DNA from: Kalmusia sp. IMI 367209
Lineage: Eukaryota; Ascomycota; Dothideomycetes; Pleosporales; Didymosphaeriaceae
Length of the DNA stretch: 64,000 nucleotides
Assembly (NCBI GenBank): GCA_027946365.1
Contig: JAPEUQ010000016.1
Coordinates: 62,001 to 126,000, forward strand
Reading direction: 5' to 3'
Under the pieces are notes generated by a model. That model saw only the letters and a list, made by a program, of their open reading frames with translations. It did no database searches and had not been told where the DNA came from. The translations under genes and the position numbers were made by a program. This document shows positions 10,700 to 22,374 of the stretch, in pieces (position 1 is the first letter of the stretch; each line of letters opens with the position of its first letter).

Positions 10700-13303
10700 G
10701 GAAAGATGTGGGAGATAGTGGCTTCGATTTCATCAAGTAGGAGTATGCGGCCTGGCTTATATTGTCCTTGCGGCTCCGTACCGCAACGTGCAGTCGGGCT
10801 TTTGGGCATATATGCACGTAATTATCCGGAAATTAAGTGAAAACCAAATGTGGTAAAGCTTCACGATGAATGTTGATAAAGCTGTGCGCTTTTCAACGCT
10901 AGAACGCACAAATTCCTTATGTTGTGTGCATACCCTTGATGCCTTCCCCGCATTTCCGTCCAGTCATGATCTTCAGCGCTCTTACACGCAGCTCGTGATA
11001 CCAAAGCATCGGATTATGTCCTGCATAATCCCTGCTTGGTCAAAACATGTAGTCCTGTTCTGAGTGGCAGCTGAAACGGCTGACGCTGGACCTGACTGCA
11101 TCATCACATGGAATCAGTAGATCCCCTGCCGCTTACGCAGTATGGGTTTCTTTAGATAGAATATACCTCCTGGGCAAGATCTATAAAGTCTATCATCATA
11201 TTTGTATATATAAATTACTAAGCAGCACAGGTTGTATGTAGTTGAAAAGATAGTAAACTAAGAAAGATGGCAGCGGTTCCACTCGTGCTTTTAATAATTT
11301 GGAAGGCGAGTGGATGGTGAAAGTAAATGTGCATCCTTGTGAGTCTTAGTCTTCTGGACACGACCGAATACTCTGTGATTGAAAACTCGCGGCATATCTG
11401 AACTTCTGAACACCAATGGCTCACCGTAAGTGATCATGTGTACTATTGATGAGCATCCTCGAGGCGGCGATGGAATGGGGTTCCTGGAGTTGAACATGGC
11501 TGTGATAGGGTAGATCAACACTCGCCTGGTGAAGGAGACCATAGTATCAACATCTTTTCCGCAGCAGCTTTTGCCAGCTGCCAGATACCTAATCATCACG
11601 TCTCTTCTGGATAAGAAGCCAGAATTGATTCCCTCGTGGTCAATTTTGGAGGATCATGGTTCCTTAGTTCCAACATGTCGGATCAAGATCGACTATTCGC
11701 AATGTTCTATCGTCTCCCTGCCCAAAGTTGCGACGAATTGTAAGCAGGCAGATGATGGTAGATATAATGATGCCGAAGCAGCGGCTGATTAGTCCAACGG
11801 TGTATCTATCTCGCTGGAAGCTTGAACTAGTCCTTGATAAGGACACCTTTGGTCTTAGCAAAGGTTTCTGCAGATTGAAGCATGTCTAATTCCTAGCTAC
11901 ACTTAACGTTCATGATCCTATTCTTTTGCTACTACTTTGACTATATTTCGGTCAAACGATAGGTAAAATATGATACTGGGATAATCTATGCGCAATCGTT
12001 GGTTGTTAAACTGATTGGCAATCCGTGGAACGCGGATATCACAAACAGTGCATAAGGTGACGTGGTCAAGTATCAATAAGAAGATGTACCCTTGTATTCT
12101 TGTCGAGCCTCGATGTGCCGGCAATGGAGGCGTGACTATTTTCGATGGTCTAGGAGATGCAGATGAGCTGGGACACCTGTCATGATGGCATTGTTCCTAG
12201 AGATATGTACTTGAAGGCTATGAAGGGACAAACATATGGATGCGAGAACGTGGCTGGTGCCACCACTAAATGGTGGGAGGGAAGCAATCGAGGGTGTATC
12301 AGGTATTTTGGAACCGTCAGCCTACAACAAGCATGAAACTTGTAGCTAAGGCTCACTGGTGGAGATTTCGGAGCATTAGCACAACCTTCGTTAGATGTCT
12401 CAATATTCGAGAACCTAATAAATGCGCTAACATGTTGAAAACAAAACAAGGTGGTGGAGCGACAAGAGTGGATGTTTGATTGTACCTGAATTCGGCGCCA
12501 GTGGGGTTACCGAGTTGACGATAGAGCTTCGTACCGGACGACTTGCGGACTCTAACAGTCGAAGCGAGATTATCAGCGCTGACCCTAGTACGCACGTTAA
12601 AATTATCAAAGCAAGTTATGTAACAAATCCAGTGAGACGACCGGGGAGAAAGCTAGCGAAGCTAAAGAATACCCACTCTAACGATTCAACATCTTAGATA
12701 AGCCGAAGCGAGCACATAATCGCTAGGAGGTAAAGTGTTCTGTTGGTTTGTAACGGAAATTTTCACCATTCAGAAGCCACCGACAAGTTCCCCGAATGAT
12801 GTGCTGAAAACATAGTTTAATCGACTGATAGGATGCATCTCCAAAGATCGATAGAGCGGCATGGCAGCGAAAGAACCGTAGGATATCAGGGTCAGGATTT
12901 AGTTTTAAAGAATCTCAAATTTTACCGTGGAGATGAGGGCTGGGATGACCTCGATCTTGTATTCGCCATCCACGAGTCCTCGGTTAGGAATATATCAGTG
13001 ATGAGGTCTTGACAATGAAAATAATATTCAGATACACCGTGCTGAGAGATTGGCGATAGACACAGGGGCGAACACAGAGGCGAGAAGACGAGGAGATGAT
13101 GAATCAGGTTTGCGGATTTGGAGGACTTGGGAATGGGTTGCTGAGACACAATTCTACTGGGATGCTTTTTGTTGTAGAACGGGGATAACATAACACGGAA
13201 AGACCTATAAACAGTGTCCCGGAGTTATCAGATACTGCTCTGCAGTTCTGCCCAGCTGAAAGGAGTTACACGAACACTCTAGGCGACTCTACATCCCAAT
13301 ACC
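10700..13303. other. Intergenic region between the two P450 genes
   Basis: About 2.6 kb without a gene I can support. Open frames here are short and match nothing I recognise. It contains the dispersed repeat copy at 11205-11320, and its right part (about 11900-12700) has moderately AT-rich, degenerate-looking sequence. It may be old transposon debris. The promoter of P450 A lies at its left end. Confidence 0.6.
11205..11320 (-). repeat. Small dispersed repeat, copy D, inside the gene cluster
   Basis: A relatively unmutated copy of the dispersed repeat lying in normal-GC intergenic DNA between the two P450 genes. It shares ATTACTAAGC, AAAAGATAGTAAACTAA and GCAGCGGTTCC with copy B. Together with copy C it brackets the first P450 gene in inverted orientation. 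Confidence 0.65.
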
Positions 13304-15148
13304 CTACTCCAAATCCTTGCAGGCGTCATCCCGAGACTTGAACACTAGATACGGGCCGTCATGCCCAGAAATGAACTGATCATACAGTTGGAACTCATCG
13401 ACGTGACCCCTCCCAATCGCACTATCCGCCGTGCCTCCCCCAACACGGTCCAACTTCGCGTCCCGTCCCCGCTCAAAGTCAAAGTACCACACCGTCTTCG
13501 CCAGCACAAGACTCGCTTCCATATACGCCATGCTCTTCCCCGCGCAGGACCGCGACCCGACCCCAAAGGGCGCGAAGGCTTCGTGCACGTGCTTGCGGTT
13601 GTGGTCTGTGGTGCCGTCACCGGGGAGCCACCGCTCCGGTTTGAAAGCGAAGGGCTCGGAAAAGTATTTTTCGTTATGGTGGAGTGCGTATGTGTTGACA
13701 CCTACCCAGGTCCCGGCAGGGACGACGTGTCCGTCGACAACAAGGGGCTCGTTGCTTCCGGCGTCGCTCACGGGGAGTTCACGCCAGAGCGTGCCGGATA
13801 CGGGGGGCGAGATGCGCATGCATTCGTCGAGGACGGCGCGGAGGTATGTGCAGCTCGAGAGGAGCTGACCCGTTTGGATGTCAGCGCCCGTGGAGAAGGT
13901 GGTGCGTATTTCAGACGTGAGGCGCGAGTAGCAGCTCGGGTTACGCGAGAGGTAGAAGAAGGCGGCTGATAAGGTTGTTGCTGTGGTGTCGCCTCCTTGA
14001 TGCCACAGGTCAGCATGGCGCCGCGAAGAAGAAAAGAAGAAGAAGGGTGACGGGAAGGGTGAAGGAAAGAGGAGGGGCATACCAGCGGGAAAGAAAAACG
14101 TAGCCTCGGACCAAAGCTCGCTCATCCTAATCTTGGTGCCCGTCTCGGGATCCTTCGCATCGACGACATAGGAGAATAGGTCCTCTTTTGCATCCTTTCC
14201 CTCGGCTAGCCTCTCCTTGATAAGCCGCTTCAGCAAGAAAAAGTACTTCATACGCAACTTGAACAGCGCGGGAAAGAGAAACTCGACGCCCATCCACCGT
14301 ACGCCCGGGGCCTGAATGTACACATTGTTACGGTAACTGCCACCCTCGAGCCCCTTGACCACGAATGCGTTGGTATCTTCGGTCTGCAGGTTGAGGTCGT
14401 AGCCGAAGCCAAATTTGCCGATGACCTCCAGGCCGAGGCGCTTGCAGCGTTCAGACATGTTGGCGGGTTCACCGGCGCGGCTGGCGCGGAGGAGGAGCAC
14501 GAGGAAGGTGTTGACGTGGGTAAGGAGAACAGGCTCGAAGCGGCGCATTTTCTGGTCCGAGAGGGCTTTGCTTATCATACGGCGTTTGATGCGGTGCAGG
14601 TCTTTGTTGATGCAGTTGAAGATGCTGTACGTGTCGGATTTGATTTGGGTGACGAGGTACGAGGAGACTTTGTTGGTGCGCTCGCTTTGGTAGATGTCTG
14701 GGATGCTGGTCAGAGAAGGGTGGACAAGCGATGCGTGTGTTGGAGGGCGTGGATTACCGTGCAGAGCTCGATGTGAGTTGAAGACTAGCTTGTTCGGTCC
14801 ATGTCTAATGACGGGACCTATACCTGGTCAGCTGGCTGGATGGAGAAGGAGGAGCTTCGTAGAGATTGGCGAGACTTGCCGTATCTCTGGTGGTCAAGGT
14901 AGGTGACCAAATGTTGGCGCTTGAGCAGTGCGTATATGGCGACATACCAATCTGTGGTTGCAGCGACGGCGGGGCCGGGGTACTTGCTCAGAGGATGGAG
15001 CGTGAGCCGATAGCTGTATACGAGCACGCACTAGCACTGGTGAGTGGAAGTCTTGAGAGCATGCAGACAATACACGGACCCGCAACACGAAGGCGAAGAA
15101 GAGGTATCTGGTCAGGGTGTAAAGGACGTCCAAAGCGGTCCACGCCAT
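13304..15148 (-). CDS. Cytochrome P450 monooxygenase B
   Basis: Second cluster P450, 530 aa in my model. Exons: 15148 to about 15074, 15030-14880, 14817-14758, 14697-14083 and 13995-13304. The N-terminal membrane segment leads to YRLTLHPLSKYPGP. The I-helix P-A-G-G-D-T-T is created by joining exons 4 and 5, the K-helix reads E-C-M-R, and the heme loop is FAPFGVGSRSCAG. The intron between exons 2 and 3 (14879-14818) starts with GC rather than GT (GCAAGT), a known minor class. The 87-base intron 14082-13996 is in frame, so a naive reading runs through it. The first intron's donor is uncertain (GTATTG or GTCCGT, six bases apart). Family resemblance is to the benzoate-hydroxylase/isotrichodermin-hydroxylase-like fungal P450s. 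It shares strand and probably pathway with P450 A. Confidence 0.88.
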
Positions 15149-15874
15149 GGTAGCTAGCCGCGGATTGACAAGCGTTGAGTTGGGCACAAGGAGGAGGGGA
15201 GTGGAAGAGAGCAGGTGGACCAAAAAATCAAATCAAGCCGGGCGTTGTAGCAAACACGCGTGGGAGCAGGAGCAGGAACAGAAGCAGGAGCGTTGGAAAT
15301 TGGATGTTGCACAAGGGTGCTCACGTGGTAGCGTCGTAGTAGGCTGATGCAATGCGGCGTGGGCCAGTGTAGCCCAGTGTAGGGTGTGAGCAGATGGGCC
15401 ACGGGTAGGCTACTGCAGGCCGTGTAGAGTGTAGACTAAGGCCTGCTGCTCCCTGTTCCAGAGGCAGAGACGATGGAACTTTATCCACGCGAGCGTTTCA
15501 CGACCGAATGCAGCGACTACCATTTCCGGCGATGGAGAAAGAGAGAAAGAGAGAGAGAGGGCAGGCACTCCGGCGGGTCCATGGCCGCTGCCTTCTCTGG
15601 CTACAACGCCGCTGCCTTCTTTGGTTACGCCGTTGCCTTCTTTCCTTGCGCGTGTGATTGGCCGCCTCCACCCACCCCCCGCTGCCTTTGTGCCACGGTT
15701 AAGCAGGCCAGGCCACCCACGCCGCTGTACCGCTGTGCCGCAACAGTGCAACGGTGCAGCGGTGCGGGAAGGACCCGTCATCCCTCGCCGTCGCCCCGGG
15801 GTGGCTCCAGGGTTTGCTGCATCCGACTTTGACGCTGCATGGCGTTTGCATCGGGCGTAATACCCCGAGAGAGG

Positions 15875-15911
<37 letters not shown>

Positions 15912-16095
15912 ACCTCGGGACCATCACAAGGCAAACGGTAACACCAGAACCGTCACAAGGCAAAAGGTAGCATTGGTACCACCATCTAAAGCACCACCCA
16001 AAGCAGTCTTCGGTGCTCGTTTGCGCCGACAAATTCGACCTAGAGCCGACATGGAGAGTCCCAACAGCCGTTCCGGACCAACGTCGCACCCCCTC
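15149..16095. other. P450 B upstream region with purine microsatellites
   Basis: No gene that I can support. Two GA-rich tracts occur: 15535-15561 and an almost pure (GA)n run at about 15876-15910. Near 15585-15645 a short tandem repeat occurs on a GCTGCCTTCTNTGGNTACNN theme. Open frames across this region are low-complexity readings of these repeats. It holds the promoter of P450 B and the 3' end of the SAT4 gene. Confidence 0.65.
15876..15911. repeat. (GA)n microsatellite
   Basis: Near-perfect GAGAGA tract of about 30 bases preceded by a GAGAGAGGGAGAAAG lead-in. A related GA-rich tract is at 15535-15561. Confidence 0.9.
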
Positions 16096-17524
16096 CTAGA
16101 CAGCTCTGATGCCGTCTGCACCCCTTGGATGAACTTGCGGGATTCCCTCCACATTCTCATAGAAGCAAGGCCCGTCCTTGTCTGTCCCGTCGCCGCCGTC
16201 ATCACGCACACCCTGCAAGCTCTGCATGACCACAGACTCGTCCTTGGTGGCCTCCAAATCGCTCCAGCCCGCCTCTCTGCGGGGCCTCTTGCGGGCTTCG
16301 GGCTTATACCAAGAGGGGAGCCCTTTTCTCGACTCCGACTTCAGCTTGCTGGCCGAGAAGCCTGTCCAGGATTTGACGTGGCTGAAAAGCCTCTGCAGCA
16401 GCGGGCTGCTCTTCACAATCTTGGGAAGAGCGGGGAAGCCCAAGATCAGGAAGCCCGCTGTCATTTCGGCCTGGATCCACACGCCCGTGTAAGCCACTGT
16501 GTAGAGGATGTCTCGATCGGTGAGCAAGGGAACCGAATGGGCCAGGCGGACGGCAGCCGAAACGCACGCGCTAGACCTACACGTCAGCCACGGTTTCATA
16601 GAGTGCAGAGACACTGACAAGATGGCAACCGCAAAAATGGCCGAGATGCCCATCTTCTTCCGTTTCGAGAGATTGAGGCGCCAGATGGCCCTCTGCGGCA
16701 GGAGCACGATGCAGAGGTCGGATGGGAGGTTGATGGCACCAGACGCCACCGTGAGTGCGTTGATGTTTATGCAGTGACCCCCGGGAATGAGCTTGTTCCA
16801 TAGCTTCTCTCGCGGCTGGCAGCCGAAAATCTCCAGGAAGGTGCATATCGTGTAGAACAGGACATTGGTCCACAGAAGCAGGTGGCAGGTCCAGAAGAAG
16901 GTGCTGCGCTGGCCGCGAGGAGAGAAGATGCGAAGCAAGTCAAGTATGATGGCCGACTTGAGCAGCATGATGACCACCCCGTGGACTGTCGACCCAGCTA
17001 TGATGTTCTACATCTGTTGTCAACACGCACATCTAGAGCTTGAGCGAGGCAGGCAAGCCGCTTACAAAAAGAAAGCCAGACAAGGCTTTGAGTTTGATGT
17101 CCCATGTGTGAACGAAGAATCCGGGATAGGCAGCGATGGACATCACATAGTACTGGAAACCGCCGTACACGGCCTTGTGGGAAGCGTTAGCAAACGGCCA
17201 CCCCACTTTTCGAGCGGGTGCCACGAACCAAAGCACCAACGGCTAGATCTTCGTTCGGTTAGGATATGGCTTCCTTGGTTGAAGAGGGTCTGGCTCACAA
17301 TCTTCAATGCCAACTCGCTTGGCACAAACTATCCTCGAATACATTCGCAGGAGCACCGCGAACGTAGAGAGACTTGTGCATAGAATAGTAATCGCCCATC
17401 CGAGCGCACGCCGATTGGGTGGATGCTCAAAGTTGGGAAGCACACCCAGCGGTGGTGGGATCGCAGGCCCTTCGAGCATGGCCTTTTGCGCAGCTGGGGA
17501 TAGCTTGTGGAACAGTTCGGCCAT
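16096..17524 (-). CDS. SAT4/rhodopsin-domain integral membrane protein
   Basis: Seven-helix fungal membrane protein of the SAT4 (PTH11-like/rhodopsin) superfamily. Modelled exons: 17524-17299, 17205-17066 and 17007-16096. The protein starts MAELFHKLSPAAQKAM, has helix 1 at GWAITILCTSLSTFAVLL, then VGIED, PGFFVHTWDIK, a helix with VVIMLLKSAIILDLLRIF followed by a cytoplasmic charged loop, and a long helix pair up to AEMTAGFLILGFPALPKI, followed by a charged C-tail. The acceptor of the first intron is my choice because it keeps phase (AAAAG before TGGGG). A further 42-base intron at 16618-16577 (GTCAGT...TGTAG) would join AVAIL to SSACVSAAVRL, which fits the family better, and gives 411 aa instead of 425. 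Such proteins often sit in metabolite clusters without a defined catalytic role. Confidence 0.78.
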
Positions 17525-18407
17525 CTTCGAGCTTTGATTCGATCAATTGCAGATAAAGTGGGAAGGTCAGGAGATGTTTGGAGAATCTCTGGTCATGTCG
17601 GCGTGTCCGTCGGGGTTATGACAAGCGTTTTTATCGTTGTCAGCTCTCTGCGTGTCTCCGCTTCATCGACGTGGCGCTGCGAGCTCGGGTAGTACAGTAA
17701 ATGAGACGAAACAAAGGCTTGCAAGGCTACAAAAGAGTAAAGGGGGCCGAAAACAGTACATGTTACGGCCGCCGGGTTCACCTCCCGCCGCCCTCCCTCC
17801 TCCCGTATATACGAACTGCTAGCCCGATATCAACGTGCTTTTTGCAAATCTCGTCTGTGCAGGTGGGTGGCTAAAAACTTCCACGCACATTCGATTGGGT
17901 GAAGAAGCGCTAGCAGTCCTGTTAGACATGGGGTTGCTTGCAGGGGTCGGTGAACGGTGCGATTCACTCCCAAGCCTGGGTGCCAATAGCTAGCTCATTC
18001 CCAGTGGTATGGTACTGCATGCGCTGAGTAGGGAAGGGGTGGGGGGGCGAAACCCCTGGTCTGCGCTGTCCTCTTGAGGGCTGAAACCTTCCCTGTGAGT
18101 TCATCACCTGCACCGTATCACAGTAGATAAAAAAAAGGCAAAGAGGGGGCAATATCGGTATGATTGTAGACGGAGTTATCGCGATCGCGTAGCATGTTGG
18201 CAAGCACAAAGACAACGATCTTGCAACCGTACCGACCATTCATCCAAATTGAGAGCGTGCGACACGTGGCTTTGACGAAATCACGGGCACATAGTGAGTG
18301 GACCGCAAGGTCTATATCGGCTTTTTCTCTACTCATCTTGAATGATAACCGGCCACCTTCGACGCTCTTTCTCTCCATTTACGTTACATATTGCCAAGTT
18401 ATAGGCC
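17525..18407. other. Divergent promoter region SAT4 / MFS
   Basis: About 880 bases between two divergently transcribed genes. No ORF that I can support. Likely shared regulatory space, though I recognise no specific factor site. A G-run occurs near 18042-18048. Confidence 0.6.
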
Positions 18408-20397
18408 ATGGAGCCAGATAGCGCCGAAACGAACTCGCAAGACCGCGATCCAGAAAACCAGCTCAAGTCGACCGACGAGTCTACCGGACGCGTCAACAGA
18501 GCTGAGATGTCGGTCGAGGATTTGCCTTACCCACAGGGCATTCGTTTCTGGCTGATCACATCTGCGTGAGCTAGATGCTCTCACTCGTGGGACAGGGACA
18601 AGGCTAATCTCGTCTCGTTAGGATTTCAATTGCTTTGTTCCTCACGAACCTGGAGATTCCAATTGTCACGACTTCTCTTGTTGCGATCACAGATGATATC
18701 GGTGGGTTCAATAAGGCTAGTTGGCTCATCTCGAGCTACTTGTTAGGATACGTTGGTATGCGCACCAGTATATACATCCATCACCCAAAGCTATAACTAA
18801 GTTGCCGCAGGCGTCGTCGTGATATTTGCAAAATTGAGCGATATATTGGGGCGCAAACCTCTTCTTGCAGCAGCTATCATTATATTCATCATCGGGTCTG
18901 CAGCATGTGGGGCGGCACAGACCGTAGTCCAACTGTAGGTTCCACTACTACATTGTTTTTGTGGCGTCACCGCTTAACACTGCCAGAATCGTCTTTCGAG
19001 CGTTCCAAGGAATCGGTGGAGGTGGTTGCTTTGCTCTCGGTATCACAATGATCACAGACCTAGTTCCTCCTGAGAAGTGGGCTACATTTGGTACCAATAT
19101 AGCCATTGTCTACGCAATCTCTTTACTCGCCGGTCCCATCATGGGCGGTGCCATTAGTGAGCATACCACTTGGAGATGGGTCTTTCTACTCAAGTAAGTA
19201 GACCCCAGCTTCATCGAAGCGAGTTCATTTCCTTTGCAAAGCTAAATGCTGGTGATAGCATTCCGTGCGCGGTGCCCGCCCTAATCTTCACTCTTTTTGC
19301 TATTCCACCAGGTTTCCCAAATCACAAAGTCGCACGCCGCGTCCCTCGAACATACCGAACCTTTTTCCCAAAAGAGGTGCGCAACCGGATAGACTTCTTG
19401 GGTGGGCTTTTGTTGCTTCTGGCGACGTTGAGTCTGACCGCTGGGTTTCAAGAGGCTGACGCTGCCTTTCCGTGGCGCTCGGCTTATGTGATTACGCTTT
19501 TGGTGGCCTCGGGGCTCCTCTGGTTTGTTGTCATATACTGGGAGCGTAGAGTCACCTTGGCCAATAACGAACGCGAACCGGTGTTACCCTGGGTTTTCCT
19601 CACTAATAGAGTGGTCCTTGGCCTTTTGCTGTGAGTTAGCATGCAGCAATCGCTCCCTTCATAGTAATCGCTGCTGACAAAGACAGAGATTCTACTTTCC
19701 TAGGGGGGACATGGCTTGTGGGCGTTTTCACGCTCCCCCAACGGTTTCAACTGGTTCATGCCACTTCAGCACTGCAGGCTGGCATCCGAACCATGCCATT
19801 CACCTTCGCTGCCCCGCTCGGCGCCGCCTGGTCGTCTGCAGCAACAGGCAGATTTAAGGTGCCGCCCATCTTCGTTCTTCTTTTCTCTGCAATTCTGCAG
19901 GCTCTGGGATTTGCTCTGCTCGCTACGTTGCCTAAGTCAGTCTCTGTTCCAGCCCGAAGTTATGGCTTCCAGATCATTGCAGGTTTTGGCTGTGGCATTA
20001 CTATTTCCCTTCCCGCACTTGTAATGCCTTTCATAGTAGAGAGGAAGCATCGAGGTACTGACTTCCACCGCCGAATTTCCGACCATTCTGCTAATAAGTA
20101 ACAGCCGTGGGTCTTAGCGCGATAGGCCAGACACGCATCATGGGCGGCTCCATCGTCCTCGCAATCGCAACCTCGGTCTTTCATAGCTATACGAGACCAC
20201 GACTACAGACATTGATTGGTAAACCGGATTTATCGTCACCTCATGGCCAGGTCGCGAGTTCGGTGCTTGGTGACGAAGTGCGTCTCGTCTTTGCGCAGGG
20301 GTATAATCTACAGATGTTCGTTTTGTGTGGCTTTGCTGGTGCGCAGATATTGGCTGTTTTGCTCATGTGGAAGAAGAATCAAGTCATCATTGGATGA
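18408..20397 (+). CDS. MFS drug/metabolite exporter, DHA2 (14-TMS) type
   Basis: Proton-coupled exporter of the major facilitator superfamily, probably in the plasma membrane, and the likely efflux pump for the cluster product. Seven exons modelled: 18408-18565, 18622-18755, 18811-18934, 18987-19193, 19259-19630, 19687-20054 and 20105-20397, giving 551 aa. After a hydrophilic N-tail, helix 1 is ISIALFLTNLEIPIVTTSL, followed by the loop motif AKLSDILGRKPLL (motif A type), then RAFQGIGGGGCFALG (motif B) and LAGPIMGGAI (motif C, antiporter signature). The C-terminal half has paired helices up to GFAGAQILAVLLMW. The length and 14-helix layout fit the aflT/DHA2 group. It is transcribed away from the SAT4 gene and towards the FSH hydrolase. 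Confidence 0.92.
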
Positions 20398-20626
20398 TCT
20401 GTAGGAATATACAATGGTTAAAACGGAAGAGAGTATGAATTCGGTACACATATGTCCGCTGGATGTCAAAGACATCTGAGGGGGTCATGATGTATTTACC
20501 TCTTTCAATTAGTAAACTCACTCACTACCTCCTTCATCACGACGAGAAGATGCTTCATTAACCGCTAGTCCTTTCGAAAACTTCAAAGTCGACAACTATT
20601 ATAGATCTAGCAAAGAGAAAATCCGT

Positions 20627-21487
20627 TTACGTAGTCGCCGCCCGTTCCAACGTCCTACTAATGGCCCTCACACTTTCGGAAACCCCAACAGTACCACTAC
20701 TACCAGGAATCTCATGCTTCAACTCATGCTTGAACTCTTCGGCTGTATTATCCTCACAAAGAGCTCTGATAGGCCCACCAATACCTAAGAATTCATCGCC
20801 CATGCCCGGGTCAAAATCATCGTGAGGATCCCAAATATGTGCTGTCGGTATCGTAATCACCTTTCCAGCGACGGAGGGATCCAAGGCTCGTAATTCACCT
20901 TTTCTTAGTGCAAGATAATCCACCGTACCGATAGCACTAAAGAATATGCCACACTTGAACGCAAAGGGAGAATTAGGATTTTTGACTTGATCGATGATCA
21001 GGCTCGCGGCTAACAAAGCGCCTTCTGAGAAGCCCAAAATACCATCGAAAGGACCTTCGGAGTGAACGAAGGCGCTCAAGTCAGCTTCAACGCTTAGCAA
21101 GTGAGTGATGGCGTCTTCTTCGACGACGTAACGGAAATATTCCTCATGGGCTGTGGATAGCTCTTTCACCCCTTCACTGGTTAGCACCGATGACAAGAGG
21201 TACACTCTCCCGTTGGCCAGAGGAGGGACAGCTGCTTACCCGGCGCAGGCTTCCACGGCATACTTCCATCGACAAAAATGAATTCGTGCTCTGAGCCGAG
21301 CGCATGGCGTATCTTGGCTTCGGGCCAAAGTTAGCAATTTGTTCCAGAACAACTATCTGGCTGTGTTCGGACCTGTCTGCAGCTCGAAAATCTGTATAAA
21401 ATGAGTATCTGCGCTATGTTGGAAATGGAATCCCGGATAGCCTACTCTGCTGTTCGTACCCATGCCGTGCAGACAAAGAAGGCGCAT
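20627..21487 (-). CDS. FSH1-family serine hydrolase, candidate PKS release enzyme
   Basis: Small alpha/beta hydrolase of the FSH1/ovarian-tumour-suppressor-like family, 227 aa as modelled. Exons: 21487-21446, 21391-21373, 21317-21240 and 21171-20627. The first exon encodes MRLLCLHGMGTNSR, the typical family start. The second is only 19 bases (IFELQT). The catalytic serine is in GFSEGA; the Asp is probably in the IWDPHDDFDP segment, and the His is one of those in HELKHEIPG. The last acceptor (AAG before GGGTG) was picked to keep phase. Known relatives such as LovG hydrolyse the nascent chain from a highly reducing PKS that lacks a thioesterase. This gene is divergent from exactly such a PKS, so I infer product release or editing. 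An unrelated esterase role cannot be excluded. Confidence 0.87.
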
Positions 21488-22374
21488 TTCTTTGATCTCT
21501 GATTCTGAAATTCGCCTTCCAATGTCTCGTTTCAGTCATGGGAAATGGGGCCGATTTGATGCATTCGATGGCTATGTTCGTTGAAGAAACCTTCGCCTGC
21601 ATGCTCATATTAAGATTGTCCACCAACCCCACTCCTCCTGCTTGTGCGATGATGAAGATTCGGCCTGAGAGCTGCATTTCCAATTTTGGGTATGCCCCAT
21701 CGGGAAGAATCGTTCAGGTATGAGACTTAATCTATGCGGTGCGAGCCATATCATGCAAGGGTTCGGCCTTGGGAAGTATCGGGTCGTTCTTGGTCTTGAT
21801 CTGCGTCTGCTACGGAGACCACAAGCCCTGGTTTCTGCCGTCTTGCCTGGCCGGCCGCGGCGCCACCAATACTAGTAGAACATGGGTCTCATGCCCACCT
21901 AGCGACTATGATGCCAGCTGTGAATGCCCTCCAATAAAATATGGTTCAGGGGCGACTAGTGCAGGCAAACACCAATTTGGATGCCTGCTCCTCTGCTCCG
22001 GGTATGCACCTATGTGGCAAAGACAGGCGCTACCTCATTTCTAAATGAATTAGGCCACGGATGCATACTACGTTTCACAAATTCGGAAAATTCAAGTATT
22101 ATCAAGCAAGCTAGAGCATGTGGCGTTGGGCGGTAAATGAGACAACAGTCAAGACGTAAGCGGTGAGGTATCTGTGCACTCAGTGTCTAGCCGTGATGGC
22201 CTGGTTATCATGTCTACACTCAACTTCTTGACTAAACCTAAGTAGTCTAGCAGGTTTTCAACGAGTTCGTGGCTTTGAGAAAGGACATATTTAGTTCATA
22301 TATTAGATTTGTTTTGCCTGCATCCTTCGTCAAAATAGTCGTCTCTGAACTCTAGTTTTCTTGCTGCAACGAAA
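21488..22374. promoter_or_regulatory. Bidirectional promoter between FSH hydrolase and PKS
   Basis: 887 bases separate the divergent start codons of the hydrolase and the PKS, so the two are probably co-regulated. Only short frames occur here. I see no clear TATA box or named regulator site. Confidence 0.55.

Noticed and set aside
13361..13969. A 202-codon frame on the + strand opposite P450 B
   Set aside because: Antisense shadow of GC-rich P450 coding sequence, with no domain and no promoter context.
15410..16617. Long overlapping open frames on both strands across 15410-16617
   Set aside because: They read through GA microsatellites and short tandem repeats or are shadows of the SAT4 gene. 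The protein readings are low-complexity and match no family.
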